The notes under the pieces: generated by a model
Seen by the model: the letters and a program-made list of their open reading frames with translations, nothing else
What the model was told of the DNA's origin: nothing
The model's database searches: none
Program-made: the position numbers and the translations under genes
Origin: Cytospora piceicola
Taxonomy: Eukaryota; Ascomycota; Sordariomycetes; Diaporthales; Cytosporaceae
Reading direction: 5' to 3'
NCBI GenBank assembly: GCA_023375675.1
Contig: JALQBC010000011.1
Span: 186,001-250,000, forward strand
DNA: 64,000 bases
Shown here: positions 1 to 15,600 of the stretch, in pieces
Numbering within the stretch: the first letter of the stretch is position 1
Layout: every line of letters begins with the position of its first letter

Positions 1-608
1 TTAAAGCGTTTAATTATATAGCAGTTTATAGCGTAGTCTTAGTAATAAAGGTATTAATAGTTTAAAATAACTACTAGTAGTATATATAAGGTCTTATAAC
101 CGCTATAGATATATACCGAAGCTAAAAGATAAAATATAGTAGTAAGGTTATATACCGCGACTATAAAGTATATTAATTATACGAAAAAGTAAAAGGTTTA
201 TATTTAGCTAAAGGTTCGGAGATAGTTATACTTTATCGATAGCTCGCCTAAGTACGCGCGTAAATAAATATCGGTTTAAACTATAAGGTGTTATAAAGTA
301 GTAAAGTAATAACGAGGTAACAGGATAATAAGGTAAAAGCGCCGGCTTTATCTTTAAGTATAAAAACTTAGTAGTTTTAAAGGTAACTATATAGTTATAA
401 CGTAAGAAGATTAAAGCCTTTTATTATAGGTTATCGTAAATACTAAAGCCGGCTAATAGTAAAAAAGGTAAAAAGGTAAAAAGTAGTAAATATAATAAAA
501 AGCTAAAGGCTAATCGGTAAGAGATTAAAGGTAAAAGTATAAAAAGTTAGCTATAAAAAGATAGTACGATAAAAAACTAAAAGCTAGTTAATACGATTTT
601 AAAGGTAT

Positions 609-636
609 AGAAGTAGTAGTAGTAGTAGTAGTAGTA
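609..636. repeat. AGT trinucleotide microsatellite
   Basis: A run of about nine AGT units inside RIP-altered sequence. In one frame it would encode a homopolymer run, but all surrounding frames are broken. Confidence 0.8.
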
Positions 637-3326
637 AGGGAAAAGGGTTAAACGCTAAATACTATACCCTTTTTAAAAAGGAAATATAGTTATAATTTTC
701 TACCTTACCGCCCTTTTATTAACCTTAACCTATCTTAAAAGCCTTATAATATCGAATTAAAATAAATATACTACGTTATATCTTTAGTTATTAAACCGGC
801 GATAATAGTTAAGAAAAACGTTTAATAGCTTTTTTAACGCAGCTACTTATATTATAGTTAATAGCGATACCGTATAATATTCCTTATATACCTTATTTTA
901 ATAAGCTTAATACGCTTGTTAGTAAACTACTATCTTTTACTTAAATTAGTATTCTTTTAAAGCAGGTACTAAATAATATTTTATCTTCCTCTTTTTTAAT
1001 ATAATAAGTACTATATAATACCCCGGCCTTTTTTCTCTTTAAAATACTATTTACCGCTACCGGTAAGTTTCTTATACCGACTAATACTATATAGTATATT
1101 ATAATACTAACTACTACTAGGTCTATATAAAGCTAATAAGCCGCCGCCTATATTAAGTCTATTAAGCTAGCCGTTTACTTTAGTAAACGTAAGTATACTT
1201 TATTACCTTTTACGCTATAGCTGTCTTATATTAATATAACGTAAATACTTATAACGTTTACAGGCTTATTAGCTAGCTTTACCGAGCTTAATAAAAACGC
1301 CGATATACCTTTTATACGGTTATAAATATAACCGTTACTTTTCTTTAATCTACCGGAGTATACCGGCAGTATTAAAAAAAACGTTATAAAAGTAAGCTTC
1401 GATACCGATAGTACCGTACTTAAACGGTTTAAACCGTTTAACCTATTTAGTCTGTTTAGCCGGTACCGACTTAATACTACGCTTTATATTAAATACTTTC
1501 TTTATAGCTATTACGATTTTAGCTATTAATACGTTATAACGATAACCGTTTTAAGTAACCGTACGTACTCGATCCCGGCTATATTATAATATATTAACGT
1601 TATTTAGTATAGCGGAACTGCTAATAGTATAAAAGGATTAAGATAAGTTATTAGCCTCTTTTAAAGAAGGTTATAATAAAGGTAAAGGGCTTTTAAGCTA
1701 AAAAGGAGGCTATAATAAAGACTAACTTTAAAAAGACGTATAAGATATTTTATAATAAGATCGCCTATATACCCCTAACGACGTATTAAAGCGTAAAGGT
1801 ATAAATACGGCAGAATTTTTACCTTAAGGCAGTTAAAACGATAATAACGTTAATATAGGTATAAAGCGTACGTAATATAACCTATACGATAGTATAAAGC
1901 TAAGTCTTTATACCTTTAAGCTTTAAGTAGGCGATAGATTTTACACTATAAAACCTAAAGGAGTTATAATCTATATAATATTACTACCCGCTTTAGCTAA
2001 AACGATAGTTAAAAAAGAGTAAGTAACTAAATAAGAAGTATTATTATAATAGTATCCTTCTTCTTATAGTATTATAACGGTAAAGTAGCCGTTTATTTAT
2101 ACTTTTCCTATTAATAGAAGTCGATAGTCTTTAAAGATAATATATTTAAATAAAATAGCTATAGTACTATAAAGAATATATTAACTGCTTAGCTATAAAA
2201 TATAACTATATTTAGGTAAGTTATTTCTTTTTAGCCTGAAGTAGTATTAAGCTAGTTTAGTAAAACCCTTTTAAACAGTTATTTTAAATTATACGAATAA
2301 AATATAAAAGGTATAGAGTAATACTAAAAAAGGTAAAAGAACTAAATACTTATCTAAATAAAAAGTATAGTAAAAAACCTAAAAGTATTATAAGCTTTAT
2401 ATACTTAATATTACCGAAGTATAACTTTTCGATATTATTAACCTATAAGAAAGACTATAAATATACGCAATAGTATAATATAGTTTAAAGCGAGTAAGAT
2501 TAAATAAAATAGGTAATAAGTATAATGTTAAACCTCGACCTTATAATACTTACGCCGATAAGCTTAGTAATAAGCTAACTTTATAATATCTTTAACTTAT
2601 ATTAAAAATTATAGGAGGCGTACGCGGTAATATTATATAGTTTAGAATAAGAGAAAATAATTAGACCGGTTAGAATATTAAAAAATAACCGTTATCTTTA
2701 CTAAATTTAAATAAGAAAGGTAACTTTTAAAGAGTTAAAAATAAATATATTAAAAAAGGGGAGAGGAGGGGTTAAAAACTCGCTTTAAAGCTATATTAAA
2801 GTAAAAACGAGATTTCTCGAGTTAGATCGATTTAAGTCGATCCGACCTAATTTTAAAAAAAGCTAAAGCTTAAAAAACAGGTATAGTTAAGCTTAAAATA
2901 ACTATTTAGTATACAGTTAATAAACCGTCTTATATATACCGCTATCTTAAGTACTAGATTAAGTTATAAAGCTATCGCCGTCTAACCGCGTTATTTCCTT
3001 TTTTTACTAACTTATAGTACTTTAACTTTATCGTATCGGATACAGTTAGCGACGCTAAATACGTTAAGTAGAGATATATTATATAACGTATAAGACATTT
3101 AGTTATAGTAAGCGTAATCGGTAACGCTTAATAGTAAGATCTTATCGTAACTATAGTAATTTAAAGTACGGTAATAATAAGTCCGAAAGTCTTTATAGCG
3201 ATAAGAGCGACCGAAACGACGATTAGGTTAGGTTATCTCTATTCTAACTACTTAAGTAGTTATAGTATTTAAAAGCTAGGTATATAGAATTCGAATATCG
3301 GGCAAGGATTATAAGTAGTATAATTA

Positions 3327-3558
3327 ACGTTTACTATATTAGGTTAAACTATTAACCTCCGCCTCGGATTTACTAAAAGAGGCTTAAATTAATTACTGTT
3401 TACGTTTACTATATTAAGTTTAGATTACTAACCTCTGCTTTAGATTTATTAAAAGAGGCTTAAATTTAGTATATACCGTTTAATCCGAGTAACGCTTACT
3501 ATATTAAGCTAGCCTACTTTTAACCTCTATCCTAAATCTGCTAAGAGAGGTTTAAATT
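3327..3558 (+). repeat. Array of three ~80-bp degenerate repeats
   Basis: Three units begin near 3327, 3412 and 3492. Each opens with ACG(T/C)TTACTATATTA, continues with ACTAACCTCYGCCT-like text, then TAAAAGAGGCTTAAATT. Units differ mainly by C/T and G/A, as RIP would produce. A second array of the same unit on the same strand lies at 18965-19358. The arrays are probably part of a noncoding or subterminal part of one element family. Confidence 0.7.
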
Positions 3559-6500
3559 AGTTAAATTAGCTTAACTACTTATATTATTTAAATATCTTAT
3601 TAATCTTTATCTAAACCTTATTAGCCTTTAAACAGTACCTATTTAAGCTTAATACGCCCTATCGTTTATACCTAACCGAAAGGCTTATAGGTTTCTCGTA
3701 TAGGTTTCGAAATATATAGGTATTAGTTAGTTATCTTTTATAATTATCTATCGTATACTAAATAACAGATATCTAAGCTAAGACAGAGTAAGCCTCGGTA
3801 AATAACCTTTAATAACTACCTATAACGTTAAAATATACTAACCGTAAATCTAAGCCGGTCGCGAAAGTATCTATAGGATATAGTTATTATTAAGTATAGA
3901 CTGCTATAAGCAGGAGGGTATATTTAAAATAAGTCTTATAAATAAATACCTTAACTAAGATATACTTATTTAAGCCTATTTATAAAAATAGGCAGGCAGT
4001 AGTCTAAAGGTTTATAAGTACCTTTTTAAAATATTTACTTAAGAGGTTAAAGCCTTATTTTTAAAATTATTAAATCTTTGTTAGCTACTCTATTATAAAT
4101 TAATATTCGGAAGATAAACGTTTATACTTAACTATCTACTATAAGTATATTAAATATATTACTAATATATCTATTTTTATTTCCGTCTTTTTTAAATTCC
4201 TCGACTTAAAGCTAAAAGAATACTTCCCCCCTTTAAATATCGTAAGCTTATACTAGCTCGACCTTTATATTATAAATACGAAAGTACTACTATCGATAAC
4301 CTTACCGTCTTTAAAGCCGGAGAAAGATATAACCTCGATATTAAATAACTAGATAAACTATAACGGTAAGTATAAACCGGGTAAGACGTTATACCTTTAC
4401 GTATACTAACCCGACTATAGTATAAAAGATTTACCCGAAGTAGCTTATTAGAAACGATATCCTTTTGTTCGAATATATCTAGTTTTAAAATAGTTCCGAA
4501 ATAATAATCGAAAAAGCGGCAGCTATCGAATAAGTCGCTATATATAACGCTTACGCGATAAAAAGCTAAACCGAGCTTTTAAAAGCTTTATTAAACTTAA
4601 AAAAGGTAATCTTAACTAGCTTAGTCTTTAAAGTATATAGCTACTTAACTATAAACGATCTCTTAAGCTTTATAAACGCTACCTTTAACGAAGAGTAGAT
4701 AAGCTAACTAAAAGGCTAAAAAAGTCTTTACTATCTCGGTATAATTATAATTAACAGCTAGAATACTATATAAAATATCCTACGTCTTTATATTTATAAA
4801 ACTTTAAAAGAAATTATATAGAAAATTAAAAAATAGTATAAAAAGCTATATAAGTTTAAAAAGGCCCGGCCCGGCTTAAAAGATATTTTTAAAGATATTC
4901 GGTAGTAGTTTTATAACTAGCTCGGCAATTATAACAGATAATAGTTACTCGGCGATTTCGGTAATTATAATAACGACTATAACTACTTAGCTATTCGCTT
5001 TTACGTTATTTAAAACGTTAACCTTTTAGACCGTATTAGACATCGACGTAATATAATCTCCTTTTATTAAAGCTAAATAACCGTAGCTAAAGTACGTTAT
5101 CTTTATATTATATTCTAAATAAAAGGAGTAACTTTTTCTCTTAATAGTCCGGATAATTTAAGCCTCGGGTATAATAAAAAAAGGCATAAGATATAACGGA
5201 AGGGTAGTATAGTTATTTAATTTATATAAAGATTATACTTTATAGTTAAAAGCTATATATATAAAGGTAGATTATTATTTTAATTTTAATATTAATTTTA
5301 TCTCCTTCGAATATATACCTTTACTATTAAGACTATATTACTATCTCTATTACTAGTTCGCTTTAAAAAAAGCACCTTATATCTTATATTTCCTACTCTA
5401 TAGCCGTAAAGAGTATTTATAACGCGTAGTCGCCTCGGCTAATAAAATCTTATTACTACCTTATTTACCTTAAAAGTAGCTAAGCCGCGCTTACGCTTTT
5501 AATATTAGTTAAAACCTAAGTATAAAAATATATAGAATAGAATAAAAAAGATAGTAATATAACTATATACGTACTTATCTATTAGTATTATAAGTTTAAA
5601 ACTTTAGTTTATAGTACTTATGCTTAAGGCGGTAAGGTTTTATAAATATCCTACCGTATAGATTAATAAAGAGACGTTTAAACCGTATTCTTAAGTATAT
5701 AGTAAATATATTTAATATTTTCAGAAGTACTTTAATATTTTTATATTCGATAGGATATTTAAAAGTTAGTAAAAAAAGGTAATCTTATTTACCTAAACCC
5801 GGCTTATAAAACTATTTATAGCTCGATTACTATCTTCTATAATATAACAGAATCTAATATAATACGACAGAACCTAATATAATATAAACTTCCCTACTAT
5901 AATCTTAAAATAGCTTAAAAGGGAAGGAATCTTTCGTTACTATCGAAATCCGACCTACTTATTAAAGCCGATAGTAGTTACCTTAAAGGCAGACTCTATA
6001 ACCGTAATATCTTCGACGACGATATTAATAATAAGCTCCCGAGATACGGTATTTTCGTAAACTATAGCCTTTTCGATAATAATATCGTCGACGATCTTTT
6101 AAATTACCGCGTTTTCGATATTAATATCTTTAACTATAGTATCTAGCTTATAAAAAAGCAGGCCTCGAAAAACTAGCTTACTATACTTAACTACTTACTA
6201 TATAAGCTACTCGATAAGGTTATCGATATATCCGCCTTAAAAAGGTTTTTCGACTTATAACTAAAAAAAGAGTTTTTTCTCCCGGGTATTATATAAGCGA
6301 ACAGGGCCTTTTATAAGTTTTATTTATAAAAGGTTAAATACTATATACCGATAAAGATAATAAGATATAAAGAGTTAGAAAGGCAGTTAAATAAGTAAAT
6401 AAATATATAAAGGACGTTTATAAACTAATATAATTATAATAAAAATAGTAAATCCTTATTAGTTAACCGAGTATAATATTATTTTTATTACTCTTTATTA

Positions 6501-9500
6501 GTATTACGACTAAAGGCTTAACTTACCGGTTTTTTAAAATGCTATAGCGATTATTAAGATTACGGTCTTCGATACGAATAGCTTTTTAAGCCTAATAAAG
6601 CTATTCGATATCCTTAAAAGTCTTTTAAACCTAAAAGAGATTATCTCGGTATAGTTATTTATATCTTATCTTAGCTTTACCTTTTAAAAGATTAATAAGC
6701 TACTATATCTTATAAATATTACCTTTAATACTAAGTAGGAAAAATATCTACGAAACTACTTTAACTTTTATTATATCGGTATTATTACGCTTTTTAGTAA
6801 AGATATCGGTACTAATACGTTTAGCTTTATCGGATCCGGCGTAGATTATATCGAAAACTTACTTAACGCTCCGGGTACTTAACTTTAACTAAAACGTAAA
6901 TATTATAAGTTACTTTTAGTTTATACCTACGCCTTTTAGCTATATAACCTACCCGGCTATATTAAATAGCAAAAAGATAATATTTTTAAGAAAACGATAA
7001 CTACTTATAAAGTATTTTTACCTTTATTTTTAAATACTTTAAATTAAAACTAACTTATCTAATATATAGTTTTAACTAAATAGCTTAAAAGCGTTAAACG
7101 ATAAGGTAAAAGCGTTAAAGGCGTAGTAATAAAATATAATCTTAAATAACGACCGGAATAACCGTATAAGTAGTAAAGATATACTAATATTTAACCTTCT
7201 TTATATATATATCTATAAAAAAGTATAACGATAATTACAGATCTTAAGTTATATACCGGGCCGGCCGTTTTAATAGCCTATATATATAAAGTACTTATAC
7301 CTTTAATAAAATAAAATATAAAAGCACTAAAATATATAACTAAGTTAATAAAGGTAAGCAGTAGTATACTTATCTACTCTATTATATAAATAATACTATA
7401 ATAGCTTATATATATAAAGCTATTATATAAAAGAGAGAATAGCTATAAAATAGCTAGCAGGTTATTAACGGCTACTTTTTATAAAACCGCTTTACCTTAA
7501 TAGCTAATACTATTACGATATACTTACTTCTTACTAGCTCTTTAAAATTAATATAAAGATATCTTATAAATATAATATTTACGATTTCCCTTCCTCCTTT
7601 ACTATACTATTCTCTTCCCCTTCTTTATTACTACTTTATAAGTTATTAAAAAAAGCTTAGAGGTTAAAGCGTTAAGCTTACTTATACTAATATAAAAACT
7701 ACCTAAAAAGCCGTCTTTTAAATATACTTTAAGGTCGCCGTTATATTTAACTTCCTGCCGGCTAACTTAAAAATCGAGTACTTAGCTAAGCTACCTATTA
7801 AAAAAGGTACTTTAATACTAAACGTTATCGATAAAAGTAAAGGTAAGAAAAAAACGAAAGTTAAGCGAAAGTTTAAGATCGGTAGTACCTTTAACCGCCG
7901 AAACTAAAACGTTAAAGCTACGTTAGCTTAAGCTATTAACGTTACCGCCCGGTTAGTATTTATACTTTTAAATATTTATAAACTTAAGTAACTAGAAACT
8001 AACTTTATATATAAAGTACTTTATAATAGTTACGCCGCCGGTAATAGTATTTAAACGACTTATAGGTAAGCGCTTATTAAAAAGGGTTTTAAAAAAGATA
8101 TATTCTGTAAAAAGTACTTATTTTATTTTTATAATAATAAAAGGGCGTACTATAAGTATACGCCGCCTATAGCAGCCGCGCCTTTTTAGCCTTTAATAAA
8201 AAACCGCGTTAAGTAGTATATAACTATAATAAACGACAAGTTTAAAGAAGAAAAGAAAACGTTAGAAAAAGCCGAAAAGAAATACGTCGCCGCTAACGTT
8301 AGCGTTACTACTAAGTTACCGAAGCTCCGGTTCTTTAAAGATATTTTATAAAGAATAAGTAAAAAAAAAAAGGCGTTTATAAAAAAAAAGAAAGAAAATA
8401 ATAAAAAAGAGGTTAATATAAATAAGATAATATCGTTAACAGAAAACCTTTAAAGTTAAAAGAGTTAAGCTTAAAAACCTATAAGTTACCTATATAATTA
8501 TACTATCCGTGCTTAAAGCACTTATTAATACTAACGGAATAAACTTTTTAATTTCGGTAATACTTATAAAACATTATTTTTAACTATAAGTTAGCTATAC
8601 GGTATAAGCTTTCGAACTTTCTTTTAAACTAATAATAATCGGCCTTACCTACTTAACAGTTTCTTTTTACTAAATAAACTTAGTATACGGTAACGGTTAT
8701 TACGATTATAATATATTATATCGGATAATTAAGCTTTTAATCGAAACGTTAAAAAGGATATACTATACTTACAATACGTTTTACTAAAACTTTATAATAC
8801 CGATAGCAGCTTTTAAGATAAACGTTACTATAACTGTATTAATAAGCCCTTACGGTAAATCGACTAACGGCCTTACCCCTTTAATATAAGATAAGCTCGA
8901 AGAATAAGGCTAAAGTATACTTTTAATACTATAAAAAGAAAACGACTTACCCGGCTATAAATCTAAACGACTAATATATAAAAGTATAGCTCGATACCGA
9001 CCGCTTAAGCTTAATAGTAGACTCGATAAACCGTTAAAAGAAAGCGTATAATCTATATTAATAGCTATAAAAGGCCGTAGTTATAATCTTTAAAATCTAG
9101 TAAAGCTAGCGTAACCTAATCGCTATAACTATTAAACGGCTAATAGTAAACGTAAACCTTTTTAAAAAGCTCTTTATATATTAAATAATAACCCTTAGCC
9201 TTCCTCCTTATACCTTAACTATAAACGACTTATAATAGCACTAAAGGAAATTCGTAAGTAATTTTACCGATTATACTACTTACTTCCCTTTAAGTAACCC
9301 GAAGTCTATATAATACGACGTTTAATATAAAGCCGAACTACTATTAAAAGAGTTCTATAAGTATAAAACTCTCGACGATATACTAATAGCTATAGCCGCT
9401 TTTTTATTATAGGCTATATAAAAGGTCGAAGACTTTTATATAGTGTTTATAATAAGTAGTAATCGGTATCGAAAGTAATAACCGCGCTAATAAATCTCGG

Positions 9501-9566
9501 AGGTAGTAATATAACGAAACGACGAGTAGGTAAAATAAGGATAGTAAAGAGAAGATAAAAGAGTAA

Positions 9567-9653
9567 GATTAGGGTTTATATAAGTAAGGCAGAAAGATTA
9601 AGGTCTATATAAATAAGCCCGAAAGATTAAGGTCTATATAAGTAAGCCCGAGA
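9567..9653. repeat. 29-bp tandem repeat, three copies
   Basis: Three copies with an exact 29-bp period start at 9567, 9596 and 9625 with GATTA(A/G)GG(T/G)(C/T)TATATAA; a fourth start (GATTAAG) is at 9654. They sit between decayed coding-like sequence upstream and AT-rich sequence resembling a long terminal or untranslated region downstream. Function unknown. Confidence 0.8.
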
Positions 9654-12599
9654 GATTAAGAGGTATTATTAATAGGAATAAAGGTCGACGGAGGTAAACC
9701 TTTATACTATATACTTTATTTTAACTTAGTAGATACTTAATAACAGCTAGAATAATTAGTTTACTATAGTCTATTTACTCTACCTTATACTACTAAACTC
9801 TACTATCGTATATAACTTACAGCTTTTACTTATAGGCTAAAGTAATTATTTAGATATAAGAAAGAACCTAGCTTATAAGATTTTATTTCTGTTGTTTAAA
9901 TTATCTCTGTTGTTTTATATAAAGTTAATATTAGCTTATAAAGCTAAAAAAAGGCGATATACTAGCGTTATCTTAACGGCGGCTTTTATAAAGACGCGGA
10001 AAGACTTATTAATTAACTTAACCGCTTCGATTATACGCTTTTAATCGGAAACATTAAAGCTAGCTAATACTACCTTTTCGGTCGCTTTTCTAGCTTTAAT
10101 ATAGGTAGCGGCTTAGCCTTTTAACATCTTACCCTTATCCCGACCGGTTTTTATATTTAAGCCTTTAGTTTTATCGTCGAAAGAAAGTAAATTATTTTCC
10201 GGCTACTTTATATTAGCAGGGAAACGTTATTTTAGAAGGGGTAGAAGACTTACCGAGGCTTAACAGGTATTAGCAGGTAACTCGATCGGAAAGCCTATAC
10301 CGGTATTAACGTTAAAAAAGCCTAGCTATAAAGGCTACTTACTAAAAGTATAAAAGCCGTTAAAGGTAATCGTCGGCCTTTTACCTATAATCCTCTTAAA
10401 AATATTAGCCGGCCTTCTTCTTATAGTATTTCCGAAAACGTTAGTCGAGTTACTATTTATAGTATTTCCGATAGTATTAGTCGAAAGGCTATCTATAGTC
10501 TTTTTAAATAAATTAGTCGACTTATTATTAAAGCTCGAGACAGTTATACTAAACGTATTTATAAAGCGCGACCTAACTACGTCTATAACGACGTGTACGA
10601 TAGTAAAAAGTATGTTCTTTTTCTCTCTATCGGTAAATTTAACCTTAAAACGCCCTTAAACGTCTTAAATTATACTATTCTTTTAAAGGAAAACAGTAAG
10701 CTAAATAAGGTAAAAAACTATCTTATAAAAGGCCTGTAACACGCTTAAGTCGTATATAACACAGAAAGCTATATAGTTATAACGGTTATAGGTAAGGTCG
10801 TTAATAATAAGTAAAAGGCTATAAGCTTTATTCCTTTCTTTTATACTATAGAAAGAGTCGGCTTAATAGTTACGATAGTATCTTAGTAAAGCTAAGGCGG
10901 TAAAGCTTATAAGGGACGGATATAAGTAATAACGTTAAAGAATAAAGGTTTTAAAAAGGTTATTAAGTTATAAAACTAAAGGTAAGAAAACAGTAAAATT
11001 ATATTTTATATATCGTTTTTAATATATAAGCCGTTACCTTTATAAAGGCCGGGATCGCCGTTTATAATTATTTCTACGTCGTGTATATTCCGTTATATAT
11101 TAAAATATAGTTTAAAGATAATATCCTTTAAAGTTAAACATCTTTCCGAGAAAGTAAAGTACTTAAATAATATTTTACCGAACGAAAAATAATCGGTTTC
11201 GAAAGATATAAGTAAAAATATACATTATATAGTATATAACTTTAACTACTTAGTAAACGGATACTTAAATAAACGGTATAAAAGTCTTAATAATATATAT
11301 ATTTAAGCCGAACGAAAACTATAATTAAAAAGGCTTATTATAACCTTAATAATAACGTTCGTTATACCTAACGATAATATATCCTGTTACTACTTAACAA
11401 CTATAATTAAAACTAATTATTAATACTTATATACCCTTCGTTATAATAATACAGCCTAATAATATAAAATAAAACTACTTAGTACTATAATCTAAAATAT
11501 ATACTATTACTTTATACGTCCTTCGTTAATACTTACTATTATAGCCCGAAGCCTTTATTACTATAAACACGATCTTCTTTAATACTTAAAAAAATTAAAC
11601 CGGAAAAATAAAATATAAAACATATACTTATATATAAAACTACTATCCGGTAAGTCTTTAATACTTAATAAGTTTAAGCTAAAATAAACTAACTAAAAAG
11701 ATTAGTTAAACACCGAATAAACTACGTTACTAAATAAATAAATAATAAAATAACTTACCGAAAAGCTTAAAGCTAAAAGTATTAAATAAATCTATTAGAA
11801 CTAGTCTACGTTAACCCGAGGTATAACGTTAAGCCTTAGGTATTAACATGTTAATAACAGATATTATAAATTACTATAACGATAAAGCGAATAGTAATAT
11901 AAACTAAACGTTTTACTATAGTTTTAATTATACTTCGAATAAAAGGTTAAAGTAACGATTTATTATATAATCTGTTTCGAATAAAAGGGTTAAAAAAGTA
12001 ACTACTTTTAAATAATACGATTATATAAAATATATTACTTTAGTCTTTAAAGTTAACCGCCTAGAAACTAGATCTTAATACGTTTAAGTAGTTATTAAGT
12101 TTATAATATAAACCGGCGTAAAGATTTCGGGGCTGTAAAATATTATAAGATATACTCCGAACTAAGACGTTAAATTAAATAGTCTTAAACGGTATATTTA
12201 TAAAATATATTAGGTTTAATATCTAAGGTTAACCGCCCGGAAACTAAAACCGATAAGTTTTAATAGTTATTAAATATAATATAAAACGGCGTAAAGATTT
12301 CAGGCTAAAACCTATAAAAAGAACAGGTATATATATAAAATAAATAAAAGGTAAAAGGGATCTGTAAGTACTTAGTACTAAAGTATTAAGTTAACTACCT
12401 ATATACTTTATTATTAGGCGATTATAATATAGTTAAAGTAATTAAGAACGTATAATTAGTATATACTTAAGTATAGCTACCTTTACCGGTAGCTACTTAT
12501 AGATACTTTCGTGTTAGTCTATAGTAAAAATCTAAATAGAAAATAAACGAAAGTCGTAGTATTACTATAAATAAGTAAAAAAGTATATTAAAAACTTAA

Positions 12600-15500
12600 A
12601 AATCGATAAAATATATAAATATCTGCTTATCGTATAGCTTATCTGCTTCTATAATCTTATCGCTTTTAACGCCTCTTATCTTACCTAAGCTTTTTATCTC
12701 CGTTATAAACCGATACCGAAATATTTATCTTAACTTTATTAGCTTGTCGATAATATCGGCTATAAACTCCTTTTATAACTTCGAAAATAATCTATAGTAT
12801 TAAATTAAGCCTTTATACCTTAAGACCGAAGTATTTTATACTCTTTTATACTATAAAATATCGTAAAAAGATAAAAACTATACCGCCCTGTCGAATAATA
12901 AAATAAAATTAATCGCCGGTAACGCTTTCGACTAATATAGTATTAAACTTAATAACCCTTTCCGGTAAAAGCTAATAAACGGCAGAGATAATATCTGTAA
13001 GTTTTATTATATATACGTTATTAACGGTATAGTAAGTATAGGCTTAAACTATATTACCGGTCTTTTTACCTTATAAGTCGGTATTATTAATAACTTAGTT
13101 TTTATTTACTTACTTAAAAAGTAAGCTAAAAACCGCTAACGGATAGTTTATACGTTTTTACGTTATATAAACCGTAAAGAGTTATTAAGTCTTTCGGATA
13201 TTATAGATATACTTAACTATAACTTAAAAGTTATCTTTTAACGTTAAGTAAAAGATACGCTTCGTATTTTTAAAGCTTTCGTTTCCGGCCGGGCTACTAC
13301 TTAAAGGTCGGAATATAAAGATAGTATATATAAGTTAGCCGGTAAGGCTTAAGAGAATATCGAGGAGGATAAAGAGAATAAAAAGGTCGAGGATTTCGAA
13401 AAGGCTATAGTTAAGGTCGGACCGTGTAAGTAAAGCTGTTTTAAAGTATTTATTTGTCTTTTATTTCTTTATACTTTATATTAACTAGATTATTTAGTTT
13501 ATATTATTAAGCTTTTATTTAAGCTAAAAGAAAAAGGATAAATAAAAGTAGCCTTTTCTTACTTAGCTATATAATATTCTTAATTATAGCTCTTTTTTTT
13601 AAAATACTTACGTTTATTAGCTAAAAACCGAAACTAAAAGGCCGTTTATAACTAGCGTATTATTTCTAGCTTAACGTACTAGTACGTTTAATATACCGTA
13701 TCTTATACGCCGGAGATAGTAGAAAAAGTATATATTTCGTAATATAAAGGACTTAAAGATTAAAGTTAAGTTTACAGATAAAGTATTCTTATATATTATC
13801 GCTCGCTTTTTTATAAAATAGTTATATTTATTAACTTAGAACCGAAATAAAAGAGTTTATTTATTACTATTATATTATTTCTAAACTAACTTATTAGTAT
13901 AATTATACTTCGAAGGCGGTAAATAAAACGTATCTTTTTATACGATAAAGTCGTTAAAAATTAAAGGCGAAACTAAAAGTAACCTGTTAAGCCTTAATAT
14001 TTAAAAACATTTTCTTACCTAGCTTTATATTACAGCTTCGAACACGCCGAAAAACGTTAAAAAGTAAATAAAACCGATAATAACAGCCCCGGGAGTCTGC
14101 TTATAGAAGTTAGCGTATCTAGTAATAGCATATATAGTATAATACTATAAGCGATAACACTTAGAACGTTATATATCGCTACTACGAAACGTAGCTTAAT
14201 AACACCGCCTATAAGAGACTATTCTCGTAGTTATAAAACCTATACCGCTATATATATATATACTATTAGAAAAAAACCTACGGTAACGTTATAAGTTATA
14301 CCTTTATCGCCGTTAACCTAATAATACCTTATCCCTATACCCGTTCCGTTTAAGCGTTATCGGTTAAAGAAGAGTATTTATACCTTTAAAATAACGAGAT
14401 ATACTAGTAAATCCCGGTCGATACTTTATTTAACCTTATAACTTAGATAAGCCCTTTACCGGAGCGTAATATAAAGCTTAAAACTTATACCTTAAAGAAA
14501 CGTTAAAACTACCGTTTTAACTATTTTAAAGTTATACTTACTTATAATATTAAAAGATTAAATAAAGTTTCGGAATAGTAAAAAGAGGTTATATAGCTTA
14601 CGTATAAGGCGAAGTATAAGCTATACCGGCGTATTACGTAGCTAATAAACTTATAAGATATAATAGATAAGTATACTAGTATTTATATCTTCTTAACCTT
14701 CGAGTAAGAGGCGGTACCGCCGGACGTTTTAGCGTAGAAATTTAACCCGGTAACGTACTCGAAGCTAATCGCGTTATATATAGTAAGTCTAAATATCGTT
14801 TATCGTACCGGTATACCGCTTAAAACTAATAATAATAAGTTTTATAAAAAAGGAGATTATATTATCTTATTATTTAAGGCGTAGGCTTAGTTTTCGGTTT
14901 AGCTGTATAATAGTATTTAACTTAATAACCTTATCGAGTATAAGTTATTTATTAGGTATAACGGTAATTATATATACTATAACTTACTTTATATTAACTT
15001 TTACTATATTATTTAAAAGCTATATTACGAAAATTAAAGCCGGATAAGATATTATAATTATACCTTCTTTTTATACCGGAGTAAACTACTTATACCGTAG
15101 GTATATTTTAAGTATAAACCGCCTTATCTCTTATAAGTAAGCCGGACTAAGATCCTTCTTTAACGTAAAGTAAGTATGTACTAATATATATAGTAGTATA
15201 CGGTATTAACGACCTTTAAACGCGTTTTACTTTAGATTTAAATATTAAGAAAAGCTAAAGAGATTATAAATAGCCTGGTAACGTTATAGTTATAATAGTA
15301 TATATTCTTTTCTTTCGAGTATAGGCTACTGGTTTTATTTAACGTCGTTGTTATTATAGATCTTAGCTAGTTTTATAACTCGACAGGAATTTAAAAGAGA
15401 CTCGACCGGCTATAGCTAATCTGCCTTTTTTATACTAGGATTAAGTCGTTTACTAAAGTTATTACCTATTAAAGTTACCTTTTTTTTTACTATTATAATA

Positions 15501-15600
15501 TATTAAAAGTAAGCCGGCTCGCCGAGGTTTAAGCCTCGACGGTAACGTAAAAATAGTACTTAAAGACGTTATTAAAGCTATCGCCGAGTAACTTAACGGC
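12600..15600 (+). pseudogene. Decayed two-ORF element, left copy
   Basis: Two RIP-broken reading stretches lie in tandem. The first runs to about 13435 and ends in a Lys/Glu/Asp-rich tail; part of it reads YLLKK*AKNR*RIVYTFLRY. The second runs from about 14450 to 15500. Both match stretches in the right arm (60360-61022 and 61690-62560) in the same order and orientation: the matching peptide there is YYLKKQAENRR*IVYKFLRI. Conservation of frame between the copies shows these were genes. I do not recognise either protein family. The end points are approximate and I did not find element termini. Confidence 0.5.
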